Assembly (NCBI RefSeq): GCF_023586525.1
Contig: NZ_CP097763.1
Coordinates: 62,001-126,000, forward strand
Length of the DNA: 64,000 nucleotides
DNA from: Candidatus Blochmannia vicinus
Lineage (GTDB): Bacteria > Pseudomonadota > Gammaproteobacteria > Enterobacterales > Enterobacteriaceae
Direction of reading: 5' to 3'
Notes under the pieces: model-generated
The model's input: only the letters and a program-made list of their open reading frames with translations
The model's database searches: none
Told to the model about the DNA's origin: nothing
Made by a program: the position numbers and the translations under genes
Shown: positions 29,468 through 39,438 of the stretch, piece after piece
How the letters are laid out: every line of letters starts with the position of its first letter
How positions within the stretch are numbered: position 1 is the stretch's first letter

Positions 29468-29541
29468 GGGTCGTTAGCTCAATATGGCAGAGCAGTTGAC
29501 TCTTAATCAATTGGTTGTAGGTTCAAATCCTACACGACCCA
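29468..29541 (+). tRNA. tRNA-Lys with CUU anticodon
   Basis: A full cloverleaf is visible: acceptor GGGTCGT with ACGACCC, D-arm GCTC with GAGC, anticodon stem GTTGA with TCAAT, T-arm GTAGG with CCTAC. The body is nearly identical to E. coli tRNA-Lys(UUU), but the anticodon loop reads CTCTTAA, giving CUU. Discriminator A is followed by ATA, so no CCA is encoded. A CUU anticodon reads only AAG, which is the minority lysine codon in this A/T-rich DNA. A separate UUU tRNA would be needed elsewhere. Confidence 0.93.
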
Positions 29542-29839
29542 ATAAATAAAACTTTTTTAATGTTCTTACTACGATATACATACGCGGCTAGATCTTTAAC
29601 TTTTAGTGGGTAGTATATATGAGGAGGGATAAAATTTATATCTGGGATTAATATCGTAGCATACATCTGCTACTAAGGCTTATTTAAGTCACTATAAGAA
29701 TGTCTCCAATTCTCACTTATTAAAATGATTAATCCAAATATCATATGTTTTACATATAATTCAAGTGCTAATAATATTTAGCTATGTCATCAATCAATTT
29801 ACAAAAAATATTTTTAACATAATAACTGACAAAATACTT
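29542..29839. other. Spacer between tRNA-Lys and tRNA-Ser
   Basis: This 298-bp spacer between two convergent tRNA genes includes a patch (about 29580-29700) less A/T-rich than its surroundings, with a 6-bp hairpin GTAGCA/TGCTAC at 29656-29673. I recognise no RNA or protein gene in it. It could be a decayed gene. Confidence 0.35.
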
Positions 29840-29922
29840 CGGAGGAGTAGAGATTCGAACTCTAGAATGTTTTCACTACCGATTTTCAAGACCGGCGCCT
29901 TAAGCCACTCGGCCACTCCTCC
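29840..29922 (-). tRNA. serT: tRNA-Ser (UGA)
   Basis: On the minus strand GGAGGAG pairs with CTCCTCC at the acceptor. The D-arm is typical for serine (TGGCCGAGTGGCTTAAGGC). The anticodon loop CTTGAAA gives UGA. A long variable arm and T-loop GTTCGAATC follow. Discriminator G is followed by AAG, so CCA is not encoded. In E. coli serT lies near tusE and yccA; tusE is the next gene here, so the synteny supports serT. Confidence 0.96.
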
Positions 29923-30164
29923 AAAATATTTAAAATAAACAAAATGAGTTCTATCAATCCTTAGAAAATACATCATCGATACTTTTTGTAGAATAACAGC
30001 GCATACTATCAAAATACCAGTCTTACATTTAAATCAATATTAAATATTAAAAAATAATCCCCATAACTAATAAAACCACGATTAGTTGCATGATTTAAAA
30101 ACAACATCAAGTATATATTAAACTTAAAATATAAGATATAATTAATAATAAAATTACAAAAAGT

Positions 30165-30203
30165 ATACTCATTATTAGAATTTTTCATTATAATAATGAG
30201 TAT
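30165..30203. repeat. 13-bp inverted repeat upstream of tusE
   Basis: ATACTCATTATTA (30165-30177) and TAATAATGAGTAT (30191-30203) are exact reverse complements with a 13-nt loop. It could be a terminator remnant or part of the tusE leader. The function is unknown. Confidence 0.6.
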
Positions 30204-30238
30204 TTGTTATAATTCATATTTAAAATTTAAATACTATC

Positions 30239-30283
30239 TTGTTTTTAAATGTTATCATTTAGCAAAATAACATTTAAAAACAA
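30239..30283 (+). repeat. 17-bp perfect hairpin just before tusE
   Basis: TTGTTTTTAAATGTTAT (30239-30255) pairs exactly with 30267-30283 around an 11-nt loop. It ends about 5 bp before the AGGA Shine-Dalgarno element of tusE and 16 bp before the GTG start. In mRNA it would sit directly beside the ribosome-binding site and could modulate initiation or 5'-end stability. Confidence 0.85.
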
Positions 30284-30299
30284 TTTTTAGGAAAAATTT

Positions 30300-30629
30300 G
30301 TGAAATGTAGTCAAATAAACGCTAACATTAATGAGCAAGGCTATTTAATACATATTGAAGACTGGAATGAAGACATTGCGATGCATCTAGCTAATCTAGA
30401 AGGCATCACGATGGATGCAATACATTGGGAAATTATATATTTTGTACGTAAATTCTACATGGAATTCAACGCGTTACCAAAAATCAGAATATTAATTAAT
30501 GCCATAGCACTTAAACATGGTAAAGAAAAAGGAAATAGCCAATTTCTTGCTCGATTATTTCCAAAAGGCTCCGTAGCTCAAAAAATTGCAAAAATTTCAG
30601 GTCTTCCTAAACCCATAAAATGCTTATAA
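30300..30629 (+). CDS. tusE: Sulfur relay protein TusE (DsrC family)
   Basis: TusE accepts persulfide sulfur from TusBCD and passes it to MnmA for tRNA 2-thiouridine synthesis; mnmA is in this window. The 109 residues equal the E. coli length. The start codon is GTG, with AGGA upstream. Motifs include HWEIIYFVRKFYMEFNALP and KGNSQFLARLFPKG. The active C-terminal cysteine is in GLPKPIKCL (penultimate residue). It follows a strong leader hairpin. Confidence 0.95.
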   Translation: MKCSQINANINEQGYLIHIEDWNEDIAMHLANLEGITMDAIHWEIIYFVRKFYMEFNALPKIRILINAIALKHGKEKGNSQFLARLFPKGSVAQKIAKISGLPKPIKCL

Positions 30630-30838
30630 TATAAAAAATATCATTTGGAACTTAGAACAGATTATTCTATTAAAATTTATTAATATTTAAAATAAAACCT
30701 ATTACATTTATTTAATACTAAATAATAAGAATCATTCCTTATTTATATTTTAATCTACTTAACAATAATTTACCCTTGATTTTATCATATTGCCCCATAT
30801 CTATTATTCCTGATAGATAATATTTTACAGGAGATTAT

Positions 30839-31156
30839 ATGATAACTAGTAAATTTGGAATCGGACAACAAGTCCGACACAAGTTATTGGGGTATTTAGG
30901 AGTAGTAATAGACATAGATCCAGAATATTCTCTTGAAAAACCAACTTTGGATGAAATTACAAAAAACGACACTTTACGCAAATCTCCATGGTATCATGTC
31001 GTTATGGAAGACGAAAACGGAAAACCTATGCATACTTATTTAGCAGAAGTACAATTAGGATACGAGAACGCTCATATACACCCAGAGCAAAGCACTTTAG
31101 ATGAACTTTCTGCGTCTATTCTTTTACAACTGCAAACACCACGGCTAAGAAATTAA
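30839..31156 (+). CDS. hspQ: Heat shock protein HspQ
   Basis: HspQ is a small hemimethylated-DNA-binding-domain (YccV) protein. In E. coli it promotes degradation of mutant DnaA and acts as a specificity-enhancing factor for Lon. The 105 residues match E. coli HspQ (105) closely: [42 protein letters not shown] and the C-terminal LQTPRLRN. The ATG at 30839 is preceded by CAGGAG. In E. coli it lies near tusE, as here. Confidence 0.95.
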   Translation: MITSKFGIGQQVRHKLLGYLGVVIDIDPEYSLEKPTLDEITKNDTLRKSPWYHVVMEDENGKPMHTYLAEVQLGYENAHIHPEQSTLDELSASILLQLQTPRLRN

Positions 31157-31874
31157 ATACTCATGTACCATGAACCCTATATATAATGGATCTTATTGAA
31201 ATATATAATCATTTTTTATACCATAATTTTTCAGTGACATCTACGTTATGCTACTGCAAGCAGTTTGTTATAAAAACTATAAATCTTAATAACATCTATC
31301 TTATGTGTCACCTAATATTAAGTTCAATAAATAGCACAATGATTAATCATAATGAAAATCTACAGCCTAATCCAGCATTCCTCTATCTCTACAAACTATA
31401 AACCCTACATTTAGGTACTAATTACTACTTTAAATATTAAGACTACCAGCTTATTATATAAATATAAGGTCATAATAATCGCGCTAAATAATAAATTAAG
31501 TTCTATTATCATCGTTATTAACGATTATATTTAATCATACTCTGTGTTAAATAGATATATTCTACGCATAACATGTATCAAAACTTAATTATACTTTTCC
31601 AAACAAATTATTGTATATTTAATAAACAATAATATTTCCAGACTAAAATAAATATAATAGAATTAATTTGTAAATATTTATATATAACTTCAATTTTCAC
31701 TAAACCATAATAACTAAAAATTATTGTTTTAATAAAAAATTTTTATTACCTAACAAAACAACTATATATTATAAAACAACTATTTTCCACTGTATGGTGT
31801 ATTCACATGTAATAATTGTTACATTTTATTATCTTTAATATAAGAAAATATATTGCAATAGAACGAGATATACT
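31157..31874. other. Gene-free gap between hspQ and fabA
   Basis: These 718 bp of A/T-rich DNA contain one short open frame at 31186-31401 with no Shine-Dalgarno sequence and no family resemblance, which I regard as random. There are no RNA genes or strong hairpins. The fabA promoter is presumably in the right part; no FabR or FadR site is evident. Confidence 0.4.
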
Positions 31875-32393
31875 ATGATTAATAGACGTGAATCATATAC
31901 AAAGGAAGATCTATTAGCTTCTAGTAGAGGCGAGCTATTTGGAAAAAACGGGCCTACACTCCCAGCTCCTAATATGCTGATGGTGGATCGAGTCATAAAA
32001 ATGACTAAACATGGAGGAAATTATAATAAAGGATTTATAGAAGCAGAATTAGATATCCAATCGGATATGTGGTTTTTTAATTGTCATTTCATAAAAGACC
32101 CAGTTATGCCAGGATGTTTAGGATTGGATGCAATGTGGCAGCTAGTGGGGTTTTACCTTGGATGGCTTGGAGGAGAAGGGAAAGGACGTGCTTTAGGAGT
32201 AAAAGATGTTAAATTTACTGGTCAAATTTTACCTACATCTAAAAAAGTTACCTATCTTGTTCATTTCCGCAGAATTATTAACAGAAAACTAACTATGGGT
32301 ATGGCCGATGGTGAGGTATTATGTGATGGAAAAATAATTTATACCGCAACTGACTTAAAAGTTGGATTATTTAAAAAAAATACAATATTCTGA
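31875..32393 (+). CDS. fabA: 3-hydroxydecanoyl-ACP dehydratase/isomerase FabA
   Basis: FabA dehydrates 3-hydroxydecanoyl-ACP and isomerises the product to cis-3-decenoyl-ACP, starting unsaturated fatty-acid synthesis together with FabB. The 172 residues equal E. coli FabA. The catalytic pair is visible as His (about 71) in [12 protein letters not shown] and Asp (about 85) in [33 protein letters not shown] is the family core. The gene is monocistronic. Its presence implies that fabB must exist outside this window. Confidence 0.98.
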   Translation: MINRRESYTKEDLLASSRGELFGKNGPTLPAPNMLMVDRVIKMTKHGGNYNKGFIEAELDIQSDMWFFNCHFIKDPVMPGCLGLDAMWQLVGFYLGWLGGEGKGRALGVKDVKFTGQILPTSKKVTYLVHFRRIINRKLTMGMADGEVLCDGKIIYTATDLKVGLFKKNTIF

Positions 32394-32611
32394 TATACTT
32401 ATATATATTAATTGATTAAACCAAGCACTGTATCAAGATATCGACCATTGTTTATACCGAAAACACGAATATATCTCAAAAAAAAATTGCATGAATTATA
32501 TCTCGTAATACCTTTAGTCAATTAAATCATACATTATTATATGTATTTAAATTTAAGTTATGAATAACACAACAAAATATTATTAATTTGAAAAATCTGG
32601 AGGATTATAGC

Positions 32612-34018
32612 ATGAATGTAGTATCAGTAGCAGATATATTGTACGGTTATATATCAAAAAATACTGAAATTACTATACAGGGTTGGATTCGCACCCGACG
32701 TGATTCTAAAGCTAAAATTTCCTTTCTTGATATCTACGATGGTTCTTGCATAACCCCACTACAAATAATTGCATATGATAATTTATATAATTATAAAAAT
32801 GAAATATTACACTTGACTAGTGGTTGCTCAGTTACAATTGATGGAATCGTATCCGCATCCATTGGAATGAAACAACGTGTTGAAGTAATCGCAAAAAGTA
32901 TTAAAATATTAGGATGGATAGAAAACCCTAGCACCTACCCAATAACAGCTAAAAACCACACTATGAAATATCTACGTGAAGTTTCTCATTTAAGACCACG
33001 TACCAATATAATTGGAGCTGTTGCACGTATCAGACACACATTGTCGCAAGCTATCCATACCTTTATGCACAAACAAGGATTTATATGGGTCCCTACCCCT
33101 ATAATTACTGCGTACGATACTGAAGGCAATGGAAAAATGTTCTGCGTTTCTACTTCAAAAAATCAGAAAGCTTTACATAATTCAAAAGAAAAAACCAATA
33201 CTTACGATACCCATAATTTTTTTGGTAAAGAAGCTTTTTTAACAGTATCAGGGCAATTAAATGCCGAAGCCTATGCTTGTGCATTATCGAAAGTATACAC
33301 TTTTGGTCCAACTTTTAGAGCAGAATATTCCAATACCAATCGTCATTTATCTGAATTCTGGATGATAGAACCAGAAGCAGCGTTTATGACTTTAGATGAC
33401 ATTATTATTTTAGCAGAATCTTTACTTAAAAATATCATCATAGTACTCCTTAAAGAATGTTCTGATGATATAAAATATTTTATTAATAAAATAGATAAAA
33501 ATATCATATCTCGATTAGAAAACTTCACTAATATTAAGTTTAACTGTATAGAATATACTGAAGCAATAAAATTATTAAAAGTATGTAATAAACAATTTAA
33601 TATTCCAATACATTGGGGAACAGATTTATTCTCTGAACATGAAAAATATCTATCAGAAGAATATTTTAAATCTCCTGTAATAGTAAAAAATTATCCAAAA
33701 AGTATCAAAGCTTTCTACATGCGCTTAAATGACGATAACCAAACTGTAGCATCTATGGACGTTTTAGTACCTGGCATTGGAGAAATAATTGGAGGTTCGC
33801 AGAGAGAAGAAAGATTATCAACCTTAGATCAAAGATTGCAAGAAAACAACTTAACACAAGAAAATTATTGGTGGTATCGCGATTTAAGACGATATGGAAC
33901 AGTACCTCATTCAGGATTCGGTCTAGGTTTTGAAAGATTAATGATATATGTTACAGGGATAAAAAATATTAGAGATGTTATCCCTTTTCCTAGAACACCA
34001 AAGAATGTCAATTTTTAA
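32612..34018 (+). CDS. asnS: Asparaginyl-tRNA synthetase
   Basis: AsnS charges tRNA-Asn. From the ATG at 32612 there are 468 residues (E. coli 466). GGAGG lies upstream and the start [13 protein letters not shown] matches. An upstream TTG at 32588 would place the Shine-Dalgarno inside the coding sequence and is rejected. The N-terminal OB fold includes [16 protein letters not shown] [18 protein letters not shown]. Class II motifs are the [12 protein letters not shown] motif 2 and [15 protein letters not shown] motif 3. It precedes aspC; in E. coli ompF lies between them and is absent here. Confidence 0.97.
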   Translation: MNVVSVADILYGYISKNTEITIQGWIRTRRDSKAKISFLDIYDGSCITPLQIIAYDNLYNYKNEILHLTSGCSVTIDGIVSASIGMKQRVEVIAKSIKILGWIENPSTYPITAKNHTMKYLREVSHLRPRTNIIGAVARIRHTLSQAIHTFMHKQGFIWVPTPIITAYDTEGNGKMFCVSTSKNQKALHNSKEKTNTYDTHNFFGKEAFLTVSGQLNAEAYACALSKVYTFGPTFRAEYSNTNRHLSEFWMIEPEAAFMTLDDIIILAESLLKNIIIVLLKECSDDIKYFINKIDKNIISRLENFTNIKFNCIEYTEAIKLLKVCNKQFNIPIHWGTDLFSEHEKYLSEEYFKSPVIVKNYPKSIKAFYMRLNDDNQTVASMDVLVPGIGEIIGGSQREERLSTLDQRLQENNLTQENYWWYRDLRRYGTVPHSGFGLGFERLMIYVTGIKNIRDVIPFPRTPKNVNF

Positions 34019-34242
34019 TAATACTTGCATTTATATTAATTTACATAAATAAAATAGATATTATTACAATATTAAAAAAATAAATAATTTGCAATAAGTA
34101 GTAGATATATAAAGCTATAAAATATATTATATTATATTTCGCATTTAAACTAAAAAATATAATAATTAATAGTTGGAAAAAATAATAGTTTTGATATAAA
34201 TATAAAATCCTTACATAATTATAATAAATATGGACGTACGTT

Positions 34243-35463
34243 ATGTTTAAGTCTATTAAAATGGCACCTGCTGATCCAATTCTTGGCTTATCAGAAATTT
34301 ACAATTCTGATGAACGAAAACACAAAATAAATCTCGGTATAGGTGTATATCTTGATAAAATAAAAAATACTCCTGTTTTAACTAGTGTTAAACAAGCTGA
34401 AGAATGGTTGTTAAAACATGAAACCACTAAAAATTATCTTAGCATAGAGGGTATGCATTCCTTTAATACAGCTACCCAGTGTTTATTATTTGGAGTAAAC
34501 AATAATAACTCTATTATTTCAAAAGAACGCATAAGAACTGTTCAAGCACCTGGAGGAACTGGTGCATTACGTATAGCAGCTGAGTTCATAATAAAAAACA
34601 CTAAATCTAAACGAATATGGATAAGCAATCCCAGTTGGGTTAATCACAAAAATATTTTTTTATCTGCAGGATTTGAAATATGCACCTATCCTTATTATAA
34701 TAATACAACTCATTCACTAAATTTTGACGAATTATATTCAAGCTTAAAAAATGTTAAACCTAATGATGTAGTATTGTTTCATTGTTGTTGCCATAATCCT
34801 ACAGGAATTGATCCTAATATCGAACAATGGAATATTCTATCAGAATTATCAGAAAAAAATAGATGGTTACCTTTGTTCGATCTAGCTTATCAAGGATTTT
34901 CTCGTGGATTAACAGAGGATATTGAAGGATTATATATTTTCTGTAAAAAAAATGCAGAATTGATAGTATGTAATTCTTACTCAAAAAATTTTGGATTATA
35001 TAATGAAAGAATAGGAGCGTGCAGTGTAATAACCAATAATAAAGATGATGCAGATCGAGTGTTAAGTCAGTTGCGTGTTATTATTCGCGGTAATTATTCT
35101 AATCCACCAGCACATGGTGCTTCTATTGTTTCTTTGATATTAAACAATAAAAATTTGCGCTCTATATGGGAAGAAGAACTAAAAACCATGAGGGAACATA
35201 TTAATTACATGCGAAAATTATTTTTTAATACTTTAAAAAATAATAATGAAAACACAGACTTCAGTTTCATTAAAACCCAATGTGGAATGTTTTCTTTTAT
35301 AGGATTAAATGAAAATCAAGTGATGAACTTAAGAAATAAGTTCGGCATATACCTAGTAGGTGCTGGCAGAATTAATTTAGCTGGATTATCAAATGATAAT
35401 ATCGTTTATGTATGTAGGTCTATTATTAAAACTATGGATGAAAAGATAATTACATCCAAATAA
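34243..35463 (+). CDS. aspC: Aspartate aminotransferase
   Basis: AspC interconverts aspartate/2-oxoglutarate and oxaloacetate/glutamate, and can act on aromatic amino acids. The 406 residues compare with 396 in E. coli. PLP-binding motifs are CCHNPTGIDP, the aspartate and tyrosine in PLFDLAYQGFSRG, and the PLP lysine in SYSKNFGLYNERIGA. The N-terminus SIKMAPADPILGLSE fits AspC better than TyrB. A single aminotransferase may serve several pathways in a reduced genome. It is convergent with ycbL. Confidence 0.95.
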   Translation: MFKSIKMAPADPILGLSEIYNSDERKHKINLGIGVYLDKIKNTPVLTSVKQAEEWLLKHETTKNYLSIEGMHSFNTATQCLLFGVNNNNSIISKERIRTVQAPGGTGALRIAAEFIIKNTKSKRIWISNPSWVNHKNIFLSAGFEICTYPYYNNTTHSLNFDELYSSLKNVKPNDVVLFHCCCHNPTGIDPNIEQWNILSELSEKNRWLPLFDLAYQGFSRGLTEDIEGLYIFCKKNAELIVCNSYSKNFGLYNERIGACSVITNNKDDADRVLSQLRVIIRGNYSNPPAHGASIVSLILNNKNLRSIWEEELKTMREHINYMRKLFFNTLKNNNENTDFSFIKTQCGMFSFIGLNENQVMNLRNKFGIYLVGAGRINLAGLSNDNIVYVCRSIIKTMDEKIITSK

Positions 35464-35560
35464 ACAAAACCCATTATTTTAATAAATAAAAGACTTATAC
35501 AAATTAAGAGTCATTTTTATTTGTATACTATGATTATAAAACTCATACTGTATTATACAG

Positions 35561-36208
35561 TCATCTTATTATACTACAAAAAGTATTGTTCACACGTTCA
35601 TGCCCAATCGTAGATTGGGCACCGTGTCCTGGTAAAAAAACAATATCGTCGTCTAACGAAAATAACTTGTTTTTAATAGAATTCATTAAAGATATAATGT
35701 TTCCTCCTGGCAAATCTGTGCGACCAATATTTTCTTTAAATAATACATCTCCCATAATTATAAATTTTTGTATTTTATTCCAGTACACCACATGACCTGG
35801 CGAATGGCCAGGGCAATGCAATACATTAAAAAATTCATGTCCTACTTGTACTGTATCTCCATCTTTTAACCAAAAATCTGGAATAACCGCAGTAGTATCA
35901 TCAGGAATATCCACACCCAACATATTACATTGAATGATTAAACTATCTAACAATATCTGATCTGATTTGTGTGGTCCTATTATTGGAACACTGTAATATT
36001 TTTTTAGTTCAACTGCACTACCAACATGATCAATATGACCATGAGTTAATAAAATTTTACCTATCTTCACATTTAACTTATCTACTTCTGCTCGTAATTT
36101 ATTACTTTCTCCTCCGGGATCCACTAAAGCCGCTTCGTGTGTTATTTCACACCAAATTATTAAGCAATTTTGATTAAAATGAGTAACTGGTACAATACGA
36201 TATCGCAT
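35561..36208 (-). CDS. ycbL: Metallo-β-lactamase-fold hydrolase YcbL (type II glyoxalase)
   Basis: YcbL (GloC) is a glyoxalase II-like enzyme that hydrolyses S-lactoylglutathione. From the ATG at 36208 there are 215 residues, the E. coli length. The metal motif THGHIDHVG is the THxHxDH signature; LHCPGHSPGHVVYW and FLPGHGAQSTIGHE supply further ligands, with GDVLF the bridging Asp. AGGA lies 9 bp before this ATG. A GTG two codons upstream is an alternative but is too close to the Shine-Dalgarno motif. In E. coli it is near aspC. Confidence 0.93.
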   Translation of the reverse strand: MRYRIVPVTHFNQNCLIIWCEITHEAALVDPGGESNKLRAEVDKLNVKIGKILLTHGHIDHVGSAVELKKYYSVPIIGPHKSDQILLDSLIIQCNMLGVDIPDDTTAVIPDFWLKDGDTVQVGHEFFNVLHCPGHSPGHVVYWNKIQKFIIMGDVLFKENIGRTDLPGGNIISLMNSIKNKLFSLDDDIVFLPGHGAQSTIGHERVNNTFCSIIR

Positions 36209-36376
36209 ATTCACATGTCCTAGATATTATTTATGGACCTGTCATTAAAATATTTCAATGAAAAGATACCATGACTCAAAACTCTTTAAAATATAAATAA
36301 CTCCATATATATAATTCTTTACAAAAATTTAAATATATAGATTTCATTCAAGAAAATACACCATTATTTATATAAG

Positions 36377-37162
36377 TTATTTTTCATCATCTATAGTAGA
36401 AACAATATTAAACCCGCCATCAACATAAATTATTTCTCCAGTAATTCCAGATGATAAATTAGAACATAAAAATGCGGCAACATTTCCAATTTCTTCTATA
36501 GAAACATTGCGACGTATAGGTGATTGTCTCTGACAAAATGATAGCATCCTTTTAAAATTCTTGATACCAGAAGAAGCCAAAGTACGTACAGGTCCACAAG
36601 AAATTGCATTAACACGAATCCCCTCTGGCCCCATAGCATTAGCCATATAACGAGTATTGGCTTCTAATGAAGCTTTAACTAATCCCATTACATTATAATG
36701 GGGTATAGCACGCATAGATCCCAAATAAGTTAATGTAACTAAAGATGCTTTATTATTTAGCATACTTCTACATGCTTTGGCTATTCCTACAAAGCTATAA
36801 GAACCGATAGAATGAGATAACGTAAACCCTTCACGGGTAACAGTATCAACATAATCACCCTTCAACTGTTCAGTAGGAGCAAATGCTATCGCATGGACAA
36901 ACCCATCAAAAGTTAGCCATTTTTTTTTTAATTCAACAAATAGCTGATCTATACAAAAGTCCTCAGATACATCACATGGTAATATAATATCAGAATCAAA
37001 ATTTTTAGATAAATCTTGCACTCTTAATTTCAATTTATTGGTATGATAAGTAAAAGCCAATTCGGCTCCTTCTCTATATAAAGCCTGAGCAATACCATAA
37101 GCTATTGACCGATGACTGGCCATTCCGGTAACTAAAATCCGCTTATTATTAAGCAATGCCAT
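36377..37162 (-). CDS. fabI: Enoyl-ACP reductase FabI
   Basis: FabI carries out the last reduction of each fatty-acid elongation cycle with NADH. The 261 residues compare with 262 in E. coli. The N-terminal [20 protein letters not shown] is the cofactor-binding segment. The catalytic Tyr and Lys are in [37 protein letters not shown] forms the substrate-binding loop and [10 protein letters not shown] ends the fold. The gene is monocistronic, facing a 1.7-kb gap. It is the only enoyl reductase in the window. Confidence 0.97.
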   Translation of the reverse strand: MALLNNKRILVTGMASHRSIAYGIAQALYREGAELAFTYHTNKLKLRVQDLSKNFDSDIILPCDVSEDFCIDQLFVELKKKWLTFDGFVHAIAFAPTEQLKGDYVDTVTREGFTLSHSIGSYSFVGIAKACRSMLNNKASLVTLTYLGSMRAIPHYNVMGLVKASLEANTRYMANAMGPEGIRVNAISCGPVRTLASSGIKNFKRMLSFCQRQSPIRRNVSIEEIGNVAAFLCSNLSSGITGEIIYVDGGFNIVSTIDDEK

Positions 37163-38847
37163 ACATTCGTCTCCAAACCCGTAACAAGTGTATTGTTACT
37201 ATATTAAAGTATGTTCAAATACGAAAATCATTTTCGATTCATCTAACAATCATTGTTATACTTTTATGAAATTGTTTTCGCTCTTAATTATATAAATTAA
37301 CAATTTAAATATTTCTAAAAGATTTTAGAATACTACTATTGTAGCAATATAAAACTAAAATATGTATAAATATTTATATGATTAAATATATAACTCTAAA
37401 AGTCCCAAAGTACATTAACAAATGTATACGCAGTATTAACACGAACATTAAAATATTTCTATGATAAAAAGTAAATAGACCACATAACCTAATAATAAAT
37501 AACTCTGATTTACAAAAAATATACAATAATTTGAATATATCACACAATTTACTTACTATTCTTTTAATTATGTTTTTACCGTTTATTTTAGCGCAAACAC
37601 CATTAATCTATAAAATATCTTTTAAAATCATATATTTAAATAAATTATTAAATCACTATAACTGATAATTTAAAATACCCCATTTATATTAATCAATTTA
37701 TTCATCAAAATTTAAGCAGTCACATTAAATTTACTTTTAAATTAACTGCATATACTAACTAACATATAAAATATATTATCAATATATGTAATTACACTCC
37801 TTCTCTACATATACGAATTCATAATACATTTTCTACTATCAGAACATTATACAAATAGTCAGCAACTGTTAATAATTTATAACAACTATGTTTTCATTAT
37901 TAAAAAATTAATTTTTTAAATCATTATGTGTAATATGCACACAACATCCTGGTCCCATTTGTTTATATATCAACCCCATAATAAAATTATCTAAAATATT
38001 CTTTAATATTGTTATTATTTTATTTCGATTATTAAATTTATATTTAATATCTGTACAATTATCTCAATTAATTTCATAAAAAATACAAAAATTAGCAATT
38101 TTGTTTATTTATCCTTTATAATTTTTATACATTTGTATCTTAATAATAATATTAAAAAACAAAAAATATATAAAATTACAATAGTATCATATAGTTAAAA
38201 CAATAAATATTATCTGTTTTCTGATTACTATACTAGTTTATACATTAAAATAAAATTAAAATACATACGATACTTTAGGTATTAATAACACTTATTCTCA
38301 TTAAAATATAATTAAATATCAAGATATCTAATGTAATCCACAATTATTAACTATAACAAAAAATAAATGCCAATTATTTACGTATTACTTATATATTAAA
38401 AAATTTATCCTAAATCAACAATCTATCATAGATATTCATAATCTCTCGTCAGTATATTCTACTATTATGATTCTATCATTTATAAAAAGACATTCATATT
38501 TACAACTATATAATATAATCTTTATTATTTAACTAATGCTATCTGTTACATATAGCTTTAACAAAGTCGCTGATAATAAAACGTTTATACAGTTAGTATA
38601 TAGATATTTTATACAAATAAAACATATGATATTTATCATAATAAACTTTGGTAATTACACATATCACAATACCATTATCATATATACTAAATGATTCATT
38701 TATTCACTAAAAATATATTGTTCTACAAATAACCATAATATAGATATTATATAATATGACATATTTTCTACTACGATACGACTATTAAGAAACTATCTAT
38801 TCTTTAATAAAACACATTATTAATTACATCTTTAGAGAGGTACAAAT
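37163..38847. other. 1.7-kb gene-free region fabI/ribA
   Basis: This divergent region is very A/T-rich, with frequent stops on both strands. I recognise no protein fragment, tRNA or other RNA, and no repeat above about 11 bp. In E. coli many genes separate fabI from ribA, so the stretch probably records deletion and erosion. The promoters of fabI and ribA lie at its ends; GAGAGG precedes the ribA ATG. Confidence 0.45.
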
Positions 38848-39438
38848 ATGCGACTTAGGCGTGTAACAGAAGCAAAATTACCAACAATTTGGGGCAATTT
38901 TTTAGTAGTAGGATTCGAAGAAAAATTCACCGGGCATAACCATATCGCATTAGTATATGGAAATATTACCGGATCAGATCCAGTATTAACACGAATACAT
39001 TCCGAATGTTTAACGGGTGATGCCCTGTTCAGTTCACGCTGTGATTGCGGATTTCAACTAAAAACAGCATTGTATTGTATTACAGAAGAGAAACGTGGTA
39101 TTTTAATCTATCATCGACAAGAAGGACGTAACATAGGCCTGTTGAATAAAATTCGTGCTTATGCATTACAAGACAACGGAGCTGACACAGTAGAAGCAAA
39201 CCAATGTCTAGGATTTGCTCCTGATGAACGAGACTTTACTATTTGTGCAGATATTTTAAAATTATTATCTGTAAAAAAAATACGTATTTTAACAAATAAT
39301 CCAAAAAAAGTAGAAATTTTAAATACATCATGTATTAACATCACAGAACGAATTCCGTTAATAGTAGGAAGAAATCCAGAAAATTCTAGATATTTGGATA
39401 CTAAAGCATTTAAATTAGGACATTTATTTCATAACTAA
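38848..39438 (+). CDS. ribA: GTP cyclohydrolase II
   Basis: RibA opens GTP to 2,5-diamino-6-ribosylamino-4-pyrimidinone phosphate, the first step of riboflavin synthesis. The 196 residues equal E. coli RibA. The zinc cysteines are in [20 protein letters not shown]. The catalytic region is [21 protein letters not shown], and [10 protein letters not shown] and [15 protein letters not shown] complete the domain. The Shine-Dalgarno GAGAGG lies 9 bp upstream of the ATG. It stands alone between two large voids. Confidence 0.97.
   Translation: MRLRRVTEAKLPTIWGNFLVVGFEEKFTGHNHIALVYGNITGSDPVLTRIHSECLTGDALFSSRCDCGFQLKTALYCITEEKRGILIYHRQEGRNIGLLNKIRAYALQDNGADTVEANQCLGFAPDERDFTICADILKLLSVKKIRILTNNPKKVEILNTSCINITERIPLIVGRNPENSRYLDTKAFKLGHLFHN

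Larger units (their letters stand above)
29923..30299. other. Divergent leader region of tusE with two hairpins
   Basis: These 377 bp separate tRNA-Ser and tusE. They contain two perfect inverted repeats, at 30165-30203 and 30239-30283, both listed separately. yccA, which lies here in E. coli, is missing. Confidence 0.5.

Noticed and set aside
29794..30012. 72-codon minus-strand open frame
   Set aside because: It runs straight through tRNA-Ser on the same strand; part of its apparent protein is the translated tRNA.
31186..31401. 71-codon open frame after hspQ
   Set aside because: No ribosome-binding site, no recognisable motif, and typical random A/T-rich composition.
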